The notes beneath the pieces are model-generated. The model was not told the origin of the DNA. It did no database searches and saw only the letters and a list, made by a program, of their open reading frames with translations. A stretch of DNA of 64,000 nucleotides. It comes from Streptomyces sp. SCL15-4 (lineage in GTDB: Bacteria; Actinomycetota; Actinomycetes; Streptomycetales; Streptomycetaceae). Positions 43,379 through 52,491 of this stretch are shown here, piece after piece; within the stretch, counting starts at the first letter, position 1; each line of letters opens with the position of its first letter. Location of the stretch: contig NZ_JAOBTQ010000001.1 of assembly GCF_033366695.1 (NCBI RefSeq), positions 7,564,001 through 7,628,000 of the forward strand, in the 5' to 3' direction. A program made the position numbers and the translations under genes.

Positions 43379-44941
43379 ATGAGCGGTGAGAGGTCCGGCG
43401 GGGAGGCCGCGTCCGGCAGGGAGCGGGAGATGGCGGGCGGAGCGCGGGTCCCGAAGGCCGTGGCCCGGCTGCCGCGCCAGGTCCGCGAGGAGCTGAGCCG
43501 CAGGCTGCACCGCAACCGGCGGGCCTTCGGCGCCGACGACGTCCAGGTCGTCGAGCCGCCGCTGCTGCGGCGCGCCGTCGGCGCCTCCGCGCTCGGCAAC
43601 TGCATGGAATGGTTCGACTTCGGCGTCTACAGCTATCTCGCCGCCACCATCGGCAAGGTCTTCTTCCCCGGCGCCTCCCCGGCCGCCCAGGTCATCTCCT
43701 CGTTCGCGACCTTCGCCGCCGCCTTCGTCGTACGGCCCCTCGGCGGACTGGTCTTCGGGCCGCTCGGCGACCGGATCGGCCGGCAGAAGGTGCTCGCCAC
43801 CACCATGATCATGATGGCGGCGGGCACCTTCGTCATCGGTGTCATCCCCGGCTACGCCACCCTCGGCCTCGCCGCGCCGGTGCTGCTCCTGCTGGCCCGC
43901 ATGCTCCAGGGCTTCTCCACCGGCGGCGAGTACGGCGGGGCCACCACCTTCGTCGCCGAGTACTCCCCGGACCGCCGGCGCGGCTTCCTCTCCAGCTGGC
44001 TCGACTTCGGCACCTTCACCGGCTACGCCCTCGGTTCGGCGCTGGTCACCGCGCTGAACCTGGCCCTGACGGACGACCAGATGCTGTCCTGGGGCTGGCG
44101 CGTGCCGTTCCTGATCGCCGGGCCGCTCGGTGTCATCGGCCTCTACATGCGGATGAAGCTGGAGGAGTCCCCGGCCTTCCAGCAGCAGCTGGACGACCAC
44201 GAGAAGGCTCTGGCGCAGGAGTCGGCGGGCAGCGAGTTCAAGGACATCGTGCGCAACCACTGGCGTGCGCTGCTCGTCTGCGTGGGCCTGGTGCTGCTCT
44301 ACAACGTCACCAACTACATGGTCACCGGCTATCTGCCGACCTACCAGACCGAGACCCTGCACCGCGCCGGCGGCTCCGCCGACCTGCTGGTGCTCGTCGG
44401 CATGGTGTGGATCGTCATCCTGATCACCTTCCTCGGCCGGCTCAGCGACCGGGTGGGCCGGCGGCCGCTCTACGCCGTCGGCGCCGCCGCGCTGATCGTG
44501 CTCGCCGTGCCGGCCTTCCTGCTGATCAAGGCGGGCGGCACCTGGCCGCCGATCGCCGGGGTGCTGCTCCTGTCCACGCTGCTGGCCTGCTTCGCCGCGC
44601 CGAGCGCGGCCACCCTGCCGGCGCTGTTCCCGACCGCCGTGCGGTACGCGGCCATGGGTATCGGCTTCAACTTCGCGGTCGCCGCGTTCGGCGGCACCAC
44701 GCCGCTGGTCACCGCCGCGCTGGTCGAGCTGACCGGCGACGACCTGATGCCCGCCTACTATCTGATGCTGGCCGGCGTCATCGGCCTGGTCACCGTCCGG
44801 TTCCTGCCGGAGAGTGCCCAGGTGCCGCTCAAGGGCTCGCAGCCGATGGTCGGTTCGCGCGAGGAGCGGCGCGAACTCATCGCCACCTCCAAGGAGCTGT
44901 ACGCCTTCGCGCGGGAGCAGGAGCGGGCACGGCGGAGCTGA
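43379..44941 (+). CDS. proP: MHS-family MFS transporter, ProP-like osmolyte symporter
   Basis: 520 residues, 12 helices. A ~65-residue charged cytoplasmic N terminus is followed by ASALGNCMEWFDFGVYSYLA, the classic metabolite:H+ symporter opening, RPLGGLVFGPLGDRIGRQKVL (motif A), and RMLQGFSTGGEYGGATTFVAE. ProP carries proline, glycine betaine and ectoine; the N-terminal tail replaces the C-terminal coiled coil of the E. coli protein. ATG 43379 follows GGAAGGAAGCG. A palindrome-containing promoter lies upstream. Osmotic control is likely but not shown. Genes for K+/H+ antiport lie close by. Confidence 0.9.
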   Translation: MSGERSGGEAASGREREMAGGARVPKAVARLPRQVREELSRRLHRNRRAFGADDVQVVEPPLLRRAVGASALGNCMEWFDFGVYSYLAATIGKVFFPGASPAAQVISSFATFAAAFVVRPLGGLVFGPLGDRIGRQKVLATTMIMMAAGTFVIGVIPGYATLGLAAPVLLLLARMLQGFSTGGEYGGATTFVAEYSPDRRRGFLSSWLDFGTFTGYALGSALVTALNLALTDDQMLSWGWRVPFLIAGPLGVIGLYMRMKLEESPAFQQQLDDHEKALAQESAGSEFKDIVRNHWRALLVCVGLVLLYNVTNYMVTGYLPTYQTETLHRAGGSADLLVLVGMVWIVILITFLGRLSDRVGRRPLYAVGAAALIVLAVPAFLLIKAGGTWPPIAGVLLLSTLLACFAAPSAATLPALFPTAVRYAAMGIGFNFAVAAFGGTTPLVTAALVELTGDDLMPAYYLMLAGVIGLVTVRFLPESAQVPLKGSQPMVGSREERRELIATSKELYAFAREQERARRS

Positions 44942-45009
44942 GCCGCGCCCGCGGGCTGTTCGATCCTACGAACTTCCCGCGGGGCCGGTTACCGGCTCAC
45001 CCTCCATTT

Positions 45010-45028
45010 GATAGGAAACTTTCCTATC
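45010..45028. promoter_or_regulatory. Perfect 19-bp palindrome upstream of chitosanase, CsnR-box-like
   Basis: GATAGGAAA-C-TTTCCTATC (9-base arms) ends 37 bases before the chitosanase GTG. Streptomyces chitosanase genes are repressed by the ROK-family regulator CsnR through a GAAA/TTTC-centred palindrome at this place, which this resembles; no csnR gene is in the window. Confidence 0.65.
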
Positions 45029-45065
45029 AGCGTTCCTCCGCCCCCCACTCCCGCTTGGAGCCCCT

Positions 45066-45884
45066 GTGGTCCGTCAACACCGCCTGTCCCGCCGGGCCGT
45101 CGTGGTCGCGCTGGGCGCCGTCGCCTCCGGCGCCGTGGCCGCCGTCGGCCGCGGCGGCACCGCCACGGCCGCCACGCCCGGCCTGGACGACCCCGCGAAG
45201 AAGGAGATCGCCATGAAACTGGTGTCGAGCGCGGAGAACTCCTCGCTCGACTGGAAGGCGCAGTACCGGTACATCGAGGACATCGGGGACGGCCGCGGCT
45301 ACACCGCCGGCATCATCGGCTTCTGCTCCGGCACCGGCGACATGCTCGACCTCGTCGAGCTGTACACCCGCCGCCGGCCCGGCAACGTCCTCGCCGCGTA
45401 CCTGCCCGCCCTGCGCAGGGTCGACGGCACCGACTCGCACGCGGGTCTCGACCCCGACTACCCGGCGGACTGGCGCAGGGCCGCCCGGGACACCGCGTTC
45501 CAGCAGGCCCAGAACGACGAACGCGACCGCGTCTACTTCGACCCCGCCGTCGCCCGGGGCAGAGCGGACGGGCTGCGCGCCCTCGGCCAGTTCATCTACT
45601 ACGACGCCCTCGTCATGCACGGCGACGGAGACGACCCGACCGGCTTCCGCGCCATCCGCGAGCGCGCCCTGCGCGGCGCCGAGCCGCCGGCCCGGGGCGG
45701 CGACGAGCGGGCCTACCTCGACGCCTTCCTGGACGCCCGGGTCTGGGCCATGCGGCAGGAGGAGGCGCACAGCGACACCAGCAGGGTCGACACCGCGCAG
45801 CGGGTCTTCCTGCGCCAGGGCAACCTCGACCTGAACACCCCGCTCGACTGGAAGGTGTACGGCGACAGCTACCACATCGGCTGA
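45066..45884 (+). CDS. csn: GH46 chitosanase, Tat-exported
   Basis: 272 residues. [15 protein letters not shown] is a Tat-type signal with cleavage near TATAA (about residue 36). The mature enzyme is a close relative of the Streptomyces N174 chitosanase: [20 protein letters not shown] contains the general acid Glu57 and GDGRGYT the general base Asp75, 18 residues apart as in N174 (Glu22/Asp40). It inverts at beta-1,4-glucosamine links. GTG is used; GGAG lies six bases upstream. The palindrome at 45010 probably makes it inducible by chitosan oligomers. Confidence 0.96.
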   Translation: MVRQHRLSRRAVVVALGAVASGAVAAVGRGGTATAATPGLDDPAKKEIAMKLVSSAENSSLDWKAQYRYIEDIGDGRGYTAGIIGFCSGTGDMLDLVELYTRRRPGNVLAAYLPALRRVDGTDSHAGLDPDYPADWRRAARDTAFQQAQNDERDRVYFDPAVARGRADGLRALGQFIYYDALVMHGDGDDPTGFRAIRERALRGAEPPARGGDERAYLDAFLDARVWAMRQEEAHSDTSRVDTAQRVFLRQGNLDLNTPLDWKVYGDSYHIG

Positions 45885-45900
45885 GCCGTCCCCCGGCGAT

Positions 45901-45921
45901 GCGCCCCCGCCGGTGGGGCGC
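45901..45921. terminator. Hairpin after the chitosanase gene
   Basis: GCGCCCC and GGGGCGC form a 7-pair stem with a 7-base loop, 17 bases after the stop codon. Confidence 0.5.
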
Positions 45922-45997
45922 ACTCGCACCGCGCGCCCCCCACGGGGAAAGATGTGCGGTGAGCGAACGATCCCACCGACGTGGAGGAATGCTACTC

Positions 45998-47638
45998 ATG
46001 CCGCATGAACGAGCCGGCCGGCCGGCCCGTCCCGAGGACCTCGTCGACGTGGCCCGGCTGGTCACGTCGTACTACACGCTGCACCCCGATCCCGCCGACC
46101 CGGCACAGCGGGTGGCGTTCGGCACCTCGGGGCACCGGGGCTCGTCCCTGGCGAGCGCCTTCAACGAGGACCACATCGCCGCCACCAGCCAGGCCATCTG
46201 CGAGTACCGCGCCGCCCAGGGCACGGACGGCCCGCTGTTCCTGGGCGCCGACACCCATGCCCTGTCCGAGCCGGCGCGGGCCACCGCGCTGGAGGTCTTC
46301 GCCGCCAACGAGGTGAGCGTGCTCATCGACGGCGCGGACGGCTACACGCCCACCCCCGCCGTCTCGCACGCGATCCTGACCCACAACCGGGGCCGCACCT
46401 CGGGCCTCGCCGACGGCGTGGTGGTCACCCCGTCGCACAACCCGCCCGCCGACGGCGGCTTCAAGTACAACCCGCCGAGCGGCGGCCCGGCCGCCTCCGA
46501 CGCCACCTCCTGGATCCAGGACCGCGCCAACCAGATCATCGCGGGCGGCCTGAAGGACGTACGCCGGCTGCCGTACGCCCGCGCGCTCGCCGCGGACACC
46601 ACCGGGCGCTACGACTTCCTCGGCACCTACGTCGCCGATCTGCCCGGCGTGCTGGACCTGGACGCCGTCCGCGCGGCCGGGGTGCGCATCGGCGCCGACC
46701 CGCTCGGCGGCGCCTCCGTCGCCTACTGGGGCCGGATCGCCGAACAGCACGGCATCGACCTGACGGTGGTCAACCCGCACACCGACCCCACCTGGCGGTT
46801 CATGACCCTGGACTGGGACGGCCAGATCCGCATGGACTGCTCCTCGCCGTACGCGATGGCCTCCCTCATCGAGCAGCGCGACCGCTTCCGCATCGCCACC
46901 GGCAACGACGCCGACGCCGACCGGCACGGCATCGTCACCCCGGACGCGGGCCTGATGAACCCCAACCACTACCTCGCGGTCGCCATCTCCTACCTCTTCC
47001 GGCACCGCGAGCAGTGGCCGGACGCCGCGGGCATCGGCAAGACCCTGGTCTCCTCCGGCATGATCGACCGGGTCGCCGCCGACCTCGGCCGGCGGCTGGT
47101 CGAGGTGCCGGTCGGCTTCAAGTGGTTCGTGGACGGACTCGTCGGCGGCGACCTCGGGTTCGGCGGCGAGGAGTCGGCCGGCGCCTCCTTCCTGCGCCGC
47201 GACGGCTCGGTGTGGACCACCGACAAGGACGGCATCATCCTCGCGCTGCTCGCCGCCGAGATCACGGCCGTCACCGACAAGACGCCCTCGGAGCACTACG
47301 CCGATCTGACCGGCCGCTTCGGTGCCCCCGCCTACGCCCGCATCGACGCGCCCGCCACCCGCGAACAGAAGGCGCTGCTCGCCAAGCTGTCGCCGGCCCA
47401 GGTCACCGCGGACACGCTGGCCGGGGAGCCGGTCACGGCCGTGCTCACCGAGGCGCCCGGCAACGGCGCCGCGATCGGCGGTATCAAGGTCACCACCGAC
47501 AACGCCTGGTTCGCCGCGCGGCCCTCGGGCACCGAGGACGTCTACAAGGTGTACGCCGAGTCCTTCCTCGGCCAGGACCACCTCGCCCGGGTGCAGGAGG
47601 AGGCCCAGGCCGTGGTGCTGAGCGCGCTCGGCGGCTGA
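45998..47638 (+). CDS. pgm: Phosphoglucomutase (alpha-D-glucose phosphate-specific)
   Basis: 546 residues. [11 protein letters not shown] near residue 41, the phosphoserine loop [13 protein letters not shown] (Ser146), the magnesium loop [32 protein letters not shown] and the phosphate-binding [14 protein letters not shown] give all four domains of the Pgm family. It interconverts glucose-1- and glucose-6-phosphate, linking glycogen, trehalose and sugar-nucleotide synthesis; the nucleotidyltransferase at 56478 needs such sugar-1-phosphates. GGAGGAATG is upstream of the chosen ATG. It converges with the lipase gene across a hairpin. Confidence 0.96.
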   Translation: MPHERAGRPARPEDLVDVARLVTSYYTLHPDPADPAQRVAFGTSGHRGSSLASAFNEDHIAATSQAICEYRAAQGTDGPLFLGADTHALSEPARATALEVFAANEVSVLIDGADGYTPTPAVSHAILTHNRGRTSGLADGVVVTPSHNPPADGGFKYNPPSGGPAASDATSWIQDRANQIIAGGLKDVRRLPYARALAADTTGRYDFLGTYVADLPGVLDLDAVRAAGVRIGADPLGGASVAYWGRIAEQHGIDLTVVNPHTDPTWRFMTLDWDGQIRMDCSSPYAMASLIEQRDRFRIATGNDADADRHGIVTPDAGLMNPNHYLAVAISYLFRHREQWPDAAGIGKTLVSSGMIDRVAADLGRRLVEVPVGFKWFVDGLVGGDLGFGGEESAGASFLRRDGSVWTTDKDGIILALLAAEITAVTDKTPSEHYADLTGRFGAPAYARIDAPATREQKALLAKLSPAQVTADTLAGEPVTAVLTEAPGNGAAIGGIKVTTDNAWFAARPSGTEDVYKVYAESFLGQDHLARVQEEAQAVVLSALGG

Positions 47639-47648
47639 CGCGGCGCAC

Positions 47649-47674
47649 GGGGCGGCTCCCGGCGGGGCCGCCCC
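47649..47674. terminator. Hairpin between convergent pgm and lipase genes
   Basis: GGGGCGGC and GCCGCCCC pair around a 10-base loop, between stop codons at 47638 and 47678. Confidence 0.6.
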
Positions 47675-47677
47675 GGT

Positions 47678-48583
47678 TCAGCCGCGGCCCCGCTCCAGCC
47701 GGTCCAGCACGGCCCGTGCCATGGCCGCCTCGCCCCGGGCGTTGGGGTGTGCGGGGGCGGCGGGCGCGGCCGGCCGGAGCGGCTCGATCCAGCGGTCCGC
47801 GGGTGCCTGGCACATGTCGTGGCCGGCCGTGGGACCGTAGGTGTCCACGAACTCGGCCCGGTTCGCCCCGGCGACCAGCCGCAGCATCCGGTTCAGCCGC
47901 TTCTCGGTGTCCCGCAGATAGGGGAAGTCGCCCCGGGCGAACGGGACCTGGGGGAAGCAGCCGCTGCCGTCGTCGGGCAGCAGGGCGGGATAGCCGACGA
48001 CGAGCACCCGGGCGTGCGGGGCGCGGGCGTGCACCGCACGCAGCACCCGGTCGACCTTCGGGGCGGTACGCAGCACGGCGAGCGCGAGTTCGTCGCGGCC
48101 CGAGGCCCGGTACGCGCGCTCGCAGGGGTTGCCCGCCAGGTCCTGGGCGGCGAGGCGGGCGCAGGTTTCGATGATCGGCCCGAAGCCGACGTCGTTGCCG
48201 CCGATCTGCACGGTCACCAGGCCGGTGTGCCGGTCCAGCGCGTCGAGCTGGGGCGGGTTGCCGCCCTGCGCCCGCCACATCTCGGCGGTCGTGGCCCCGC
48301 CGCAGCTGACGTCCGTGAACGTCCTCGGGTGCCGCTCGGCGGCCACGAGGGAGGGATAGTTGTGGTCCGAGCGGGCGCAGCCGGCGTCCACCTGCGCCGG
48401 GATGCCGGGGCCGGAGGTGTAGGAGTCGCCGAGCGCCGCGTAGGCGACCGGGGGGCGGCCGTGTCCGCCGGGGTGCGCGGCGGCCGGTGGTGCCGTGGCG
48501 GCCCCGGCCAGGACGCATCCGCCCAGCACCGCCGCCAGTGCGGCGGCCCGCAGCCGTCTCGCCGGACGCCTCTCGCGCGCCAT
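47678..48583 (-). CDS. Secreted SGNH/GDSL lipase
   Basis: 301 residues with a Sec signal (RLRAAALAAVLGGCVLAGA, cleavage near AAAHP). The SGNH blocks are YAALGDSYTSGPG (nucleophile Ser), VSCGGATT, VQIGGNDVGFG and a C-terminal HPNARGEAAMARA (His). Six cysteines in CARSD, SCGG, TCARL, NPCE, GCFP and MCQ suggest three disulfides, as in Streptomyces GDSL lipases such as that of S. rimosus and SCO7513. It would hydrolyse extracellular acyl esters. GGGGGAGG lies ahead of the ATG. Confidence 0.92.
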   Translation of the reverse strand: MARERRPARRLRAAALAAVLGGCVLAGAATAPPAAAHPGGHGRPPVAYAALGDSYTSGPGIPAQVDAGCARSDHNYPSLVAAERHPRTFTDVSCGGATTAEMWRAQGGNPPQLDALDRHTGLVTVQIGGNDVGFGPIIETCARLAAQDLAGNPCERAYRASGRDELALAVLRTAPKVDRVLRAVHARAPHARVLVVGYPALLPDDGSGCFPQVPFARGDFPYLRDTEKRLNRMLRLVAGANRAEFVDTYGPTAGHDMCQAPADRWIEPLRPAAPAAPAHPNARGEAAMARAVLDRLERGRG

Positions 48584-48689
48584 GCGCCCTCCCCCTGTGC
48601 TCGTCCTCGCCCGTTCGACTGGGTCTGTATACCGCCCGGTGCCTCGCGGCGACCAGAAGCGGGAGGCGACGAGTTCGGGGGAGGGGCGG

Positions 48690-48926
48690 TCAGGCCCCGG
48701 CCGTCTGGAGGAGGGAGTCGTCCTCCGGGCGGGCACCGGAGAGGCGGTGACGGGCCGCGATCAGGGCCATGTCGACATCCCGGGTGCCGGTGGCCACGCA
48801 CAGCGTGTACGAGATGTCGGCGAGCCGCTGCCGGGCCTCGGGGGTGCTCTCCTCGGCACCGAGCAGGGACAGGGTCTCGTACTGGGCGATGAGGTCCTTC
48901 AGTACCGCGGGGTGTGCCATGAGCAT
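48690..48926 (-). CDS. DUF5133-type small protein
   Basis: 78 residues. MLMAHPAVLKDLIAQYETL, RLADISYTLCVATGTRDVD and ALIAARHRL make up almost the whole of this Streptomyces-specific family. It is helical, with one cysteine in TLCVAT, and has no signal. ATG 48926 is used (GGAGG eight bases upstream); the ATG two codons later is the alternative. Function is not known. It is often regulated or located next to antibiotic genes in other species, but nothing supports that here. Confidence 0.85.
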   Translation of the reverse strand: MLMAHPAVLKDLIAQYETLSLLGAEESTPEARQRLADISYTLCVATGTRDVDMALIAARHRLSGARPEDDSLLQTAGA

Positions 48927-49312
48927 GCGCTTTGCCTCCTGATGGTCCGCCGGACTAACGAATTCGCAGCCCTGATACCCCCGCGGCGCGCGTACATGCC
49001 CCGCCCGGTCCGGCGTGCCGGGGCCGGAAACCGCCGTGTGGCCGGGAATGAGCCCCCTCACAAGCGGCGGCCCCCGTTCCGTGGCCGGCGCAACGGCGCG
49101 TCCACGCCAACGGTGTCCCGCGCGTCACCGCACCGGAACGCCCCGCCGCTCCCTCCCGTCCACCACGCCCGGAGTGCGGTGATACGAGAAGCGGTGTGTC
49201 AACACATCGTCATCGCGACTTCTTCACAGGGCAATCACTTTCGGCCGAACCGGCTCCGGCTCCGTGCACGGGTGCAGACGCCGCACACGGCCCGTGCCTA
49301 GCCTCCCGGGCC
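48927..49312. other. Gene-free upstream region of two divergent genes
   Basis: No supported frame. A TAGCCT box ends eight bases before the ATG at 49313, so that gene's mRNA could be leaderless. Otherwise I see no repeat or hairpin of note. Confidence 0.45.
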
Positions 49313-49837
49313 ATGCGATCACCTCTGCCGAGACGCCTCGGTCTCACCGCCGTCCTCGCCTTCCTCCTCGCCGTCTTCGGTCTCGTCCCGAGCGCGAGCG
49401 CCGACCCCGCGCCGACCACCCTGGCCTTCGCCACGGACACCGCCACCACCACCCCCGGCGGCACGGTGAAGCTGTCGATGACGCTCACCAACAACAAGAC
49501 CTACGACGTCTGGTTCGTGTACCAGACCATCGACCCGACCTGGCTGACCACCCAGCGCCCGGACCTGAAGTACAGCTTCACCGGATGCAGCCTCGCCACC
49601 GCGGCCGGCAGCACCCCCTGCTCCGGTACCGGCCCGAGCAACCTCGGCGGCAACTACGGCGCCACCATCCCGCCCGGCCAGAGCCGGACCGTCACGCTGA
49701 CGCTCCAGGTCGCCGCCGACTCCGGCTGCAACGGCAACATCGGCTTCTACTCGTACTACTACGCCGAGTTCAGCGACACCAGCAACACCAACGGCGGTCC
49801 CGTCTACACCCCCGAGACCCGGGTGCTCTGCGCCTGA
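49313..49837 (+). CDS. Secreted beta-sandwich protein of unknown function
   Basis: 174 residues. Signal peptide RRLGLTAVLAFLLAVFGLVPSASA, cleavage about residue 31. The mature part looks like an Ig-like/CARDB fold: TTPGGTVKLSMTLTNNKTYDVWF, then IPPGQSRTVTLTLQVAADSGC and a terminal RVLCA. Four cysteines (GCSL, PCSG, GCNG, VLCA) could form two disulfides. The start is the ATG next to the signal; there is no ribosome binding site, but a TAGCCT -10-like box just upstream fits a leaderless message. Role probably extracellular or wall-linked; no family named. Confidence 0.72.
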   Translation: MRSPLPRRLGLTAVLAFLLAVFGLVPSASADPAPTTLAFATDTATTTPGGTVKLSMTLTNNKTYDVWFVYQTIDPTWLTTQRPDLKYSFTGCSLATAAGSTPCSGTGPSNLGGNYGATIPPGQSRTVTLTLQVAADSGCNGNIGFYSYYYAEFSDTSNTNGGPVYTPETRVLCA

Positions 49838-50234
49838 CGGACGCGACGGCGGCCGTGGCCCGGTGACTTGAAACGGCTACGGCCGCGGGCCGGTCGCGAG
49901 GCGCGCCACGGCCCATCGCCCGGCGGACCGCATGGTCCGCCGGTACGCCGTACGACGGCCGGACCAGCCCGCCGGACCCGCCCCGCGTCCTGTACCACTC
50001 GCGCGGCGGCGACGGGAAAACGGCCCGCCGGGTTGCCTCGTCGGGCGACCGGCGCGCGCCAATTTCCGTCATGTTTCGTATCTCGAGCACAAAAGCTCCA
50101 CAGAGCCATCACCATGTGACGCGACGGATGCGCCGACGACCGGCTTCTGAGGGGGACGCCGGCGTCGCGCGAGGGGGTGCGTCCGCTCCATGGGAGCCGT
50201 GCTCACCCCTGTCCGGGGAGGGGACTTCACCGCA
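49838..50234. other. Gene-free leader region of the exopolysaccharide cluster
   Basis: No supported gene. It turns AT-richer at about 50060-50110 (AATTTCCGTCATGTTTCGTATC, then CACAAAAGC), a likely promoter area for the operon. An in-frame ATG at 50190 is an alternative start of the deacetylase gene. Confidence 0.4.
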
Positions 50235-52364
50235 ATGAAGCGGACCATACGCACCACCGCCCTGACGGTGGGCGCGCTCATCGCCGCGCTCGGCCTGCCG
50301 GCCGGCCCGGCCCAGGCCGACACCACCGCACCACGCATCGACCTCAGAGTCCTGGTGGTGAGCGACGGCGGCCCGGCCACCGACGCCATCGCCGCCGAAC
50401 TCGACGCCGCCGGAACGCCGTACACGAAAGTCGACCTCGGCCGCGCCGACCGGCCCACCATCGACGCGGCCTTCCTCGCCGACACCGTCGACGGCCGCCC
50501 GCGCGCCAAGTACCAGGCCGTCGTCCTGCCCAACGACAACCCGTTCGCGGCCGGCAGCGCCGAGATGAGCGCGCTCGCCGCCTACGAACAGACGTACGCC
50601 ATCCCGCAGGTCGACGCCTACACCTACGCCCGGCCCCAGGTCGGCCTCCAGGTCCCCACCCTCGGCGGCTACTCCGGCAGTGTCGACGGCATCCGCGCCC
50701 AGGTCACCGCCGCCGGGCAGGCGGGCCCCTTCGGCTACCTCGACGGCGCGGTCCCGTTCGAGGACAACTCGCCGACCGTGGGCGAGAGTTACGCCTACCT
50801 GTCGACGCCGGCCGCCGGCGCCGACTTCACGCCGTACGTGCAGGCGCCCGTCCCCGGCACCTCCAGACAGGGCTCCCTGGTCGGGGAGTACCGGCACGAC
50901 GGCCGGCGCGAACTGGTCGTCACCTTCGTCTACAACCAGTACCAGCAGCAGTTCCGGCTGCTGGCCCGGGGCATCGTGGAGTGGATGACGGGCGGGGTGC
51001 ACCTCGGCGCCGCCCGCAACTACTTCGCCGTCCACGTGGACGACGTGTTCGCCGCCGACGACCGCTGGGACACCGAGCTGAACTGCACGCCCGGCGATGT
51101 CGACTGCGCGAACGGCGCGGGCACCCCGAACCCGATCCGGATGACCCCGGCGGACGTCGACTACGCCACCACCTGGCAGAACAGCCACCGCTTCACCCTC
51201 GACCTGGTCTACAACGGCGCCGGCAGCGTCGACCAGCGCGAGGACAACGACGGCGTCGACCAGCTCGCCGACAAGCTGATCGCCGACCGGAACCAGTTCC
51301 GCTGGGTCAACCACACCTACACGCACGCCTTCCTCGGCTGCGAGCAGAACGTCACCGTCGTGCCGTGGACCTGCGCCACCAACTTCGACGGCAGCACCAA
51401 GTGGGTCGGCCTCGCCACGATCGACTACGAGATCGCCACCAACCGCGTCTGGGGCCAGAGCGCCGGACTCCCGCTGGAGAACGACGAACTGGTCACCGGC
51501 GAGCACTCCGGGCTGAAGCTGCTGCCGCAGCAGCCGCAGGACAACCCCAACCTGGCGCTCCCGCTCACCGTCGAAGGCGTCAAGTGGATCGCCTCCGACA
51601 ACTCCCGCGACCCCGAGCAGCGCCGGGTCGGCCCCGCCACCACCGTCTCCCGCTATCCGATGAACGTCTTCTACAACGCCGGCCGCGCGGCCGAGCAGGT
51701 CGACGAGTACAACTGGCTCTACACCAGCCGCGCCCAGGGCGGCAGCGGCATCTGCGAGGACAACCCGGCCACCACCACCTGCCTGCCGGCCCCGCTGGAC
51801 ACCGCCACCGGCTACACCGGCCACATCGTGCCGCTGGAGACCCGGATCGCCCTCGGCCACGTGCTGTCCAACGACCCCAAGCCGCACTTCATCCACCAGT
51901 CCAACCTCGCCGAGGACCGCATCGCCTACCCGGTCCTCAACGGCGTACTCGACACCTACGACGCCCTGTTCGCCGACAACACCCCGGTGGTCAACCTGCG
52001 GATGAAGGCCATCGGCGCCGAACTCCAGCGCCGCGCCGCCTGGAAGAGCGCCGTACAGGCCGGCCGGGTCACCGCCTACCGCGTCGGCACCACCGTCACC
52101 GTGCAGGGCCCGAACGGCACCGCCGTCCCCGCCACCCTGCCCACCGGAACCACCCTCGCCGGCACCGCCTACGGCACCGCGTACGCGGGCGCGGTCTCCG
52201 GCTGGACCGCCTCCCCGGGCACCCCGCTCACCTTCACCCTGCCGGCCGCCGCCGCCGCGCCCTCCGCACACCCGGCCGCCACTCTCGCCGCCACCGCCCC
52301 GGCCCCGCGCACCAAGGTCCCGGCGGGCGTCACCGAGCGGGCCGCGCACACCCCGGACAGCTGA
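50235..52364 (+). CDS. Secreted Agd3-like (CE18-type) polysaccharide deacetylase
   Basis: 709 residues. Signal peptide RTTALTVGALIAALGLPAGPAQA, then a ~230-residue N-terminal domain (LRVLVVSDGG onward) and a NodB-like deacetylase core. The core shows HVDDVFAADDRW (His267, Asp269-270) and HTYTHAFLGC (His360 and His364), the metal-binding Asp and His pair of such enzymes, and FIHQSN later. The architecture matches Agd3 of Aspergillus, which de-N-acetylates galactosaminogalactan. The ~110-residue C-terminal tail is Thr/Ala/Pro-rich. It would act at the cell surface on the polymer made by the genes downstream. GGAGGGG lies about 11 bases before the ATG. Confidence 0.85.
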   Translation: MKRTIRTTALTVGALIAALGLPAGPAQADTTAPRIDLRVLVVSDGGPATDAIAAELDAAGTPYTKVDLGRADRPTIDAAFLADTVDGRPRAKYQAVVLPNDNPFAAGSAEMSALAAYEQTYAIPQVDAYTYARPQVGLQVPTLGGYSGSVDGIRAQVTAAGQAGPFGYLDGAVPFEDNSPTVGESYAYLSTPAAGADFTPYVQAPVPGTSRQGSLVGEYRHDGRRELVVTFVYNQYQQQFRLLARGIVEWMTGGVHLGAARNYFAVHVDDVFAADDRWDTELNCTPGDVDCANGAGTPNPIRMTPADVDYATTWQNSHRFTLDLVYNGAGSVDQREDNDGVDQLADKLIADRNQFRWVNHTYTHAFLGCEQNVTVVPWTCATNFDGSTKWVGLATIDYEIATNRVWGQSAGLPLENDELVTGEHSGLKLLPQQPQDNPNLALPLTVEGVKWIASDNSRDPEQRRVGPATTVSRYPMNVFYNAGRAAEQVDEYNWLYTSRAQGGSGICEDNPATTTCLPAPLDTATGYTGHIVPLETRIALGHVLSNDPKPHFIHQSNLAEDRIAYPVLNGVLDTYDALFADNTPVVNLRMKAIGAELQRRAAWKSAVQAGRVTAYRVGTTVTVQGPNGTAVPATLPTGTTLAGTAYGTAYAGAVSGWTASPGTPLTFTLPAAAAAPSAHPAATLAATAPAPRTKVPAGVTERAAHTPDS

Positions 52365-52381
52365 ACCGCGCACCGATCCCA

Positions 52382-52421
52382 GGGCCCGTCCGATCGTTCC
52401 CCGCGAGGGGCGGACGGGCCC
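52382..52421. terminator. Strong hairpin between the deacetylase and pelF-like genes
   Basis: GGGCCCGTCCG (52382-52392) pairs perfectly with CGGACGGGCCC (52411-52421), loop 18 bases. No U tract. It could terminate the deacetylase transcript, or lower downstream expression. Confidence 0.6.
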
Positions 52422-52491
52422 CGGTCCCGCCCGCCCACCGGCGGGACGGGACCGCACGACCACCCCACACCTCGGCCGTGGAGTCCCATCG

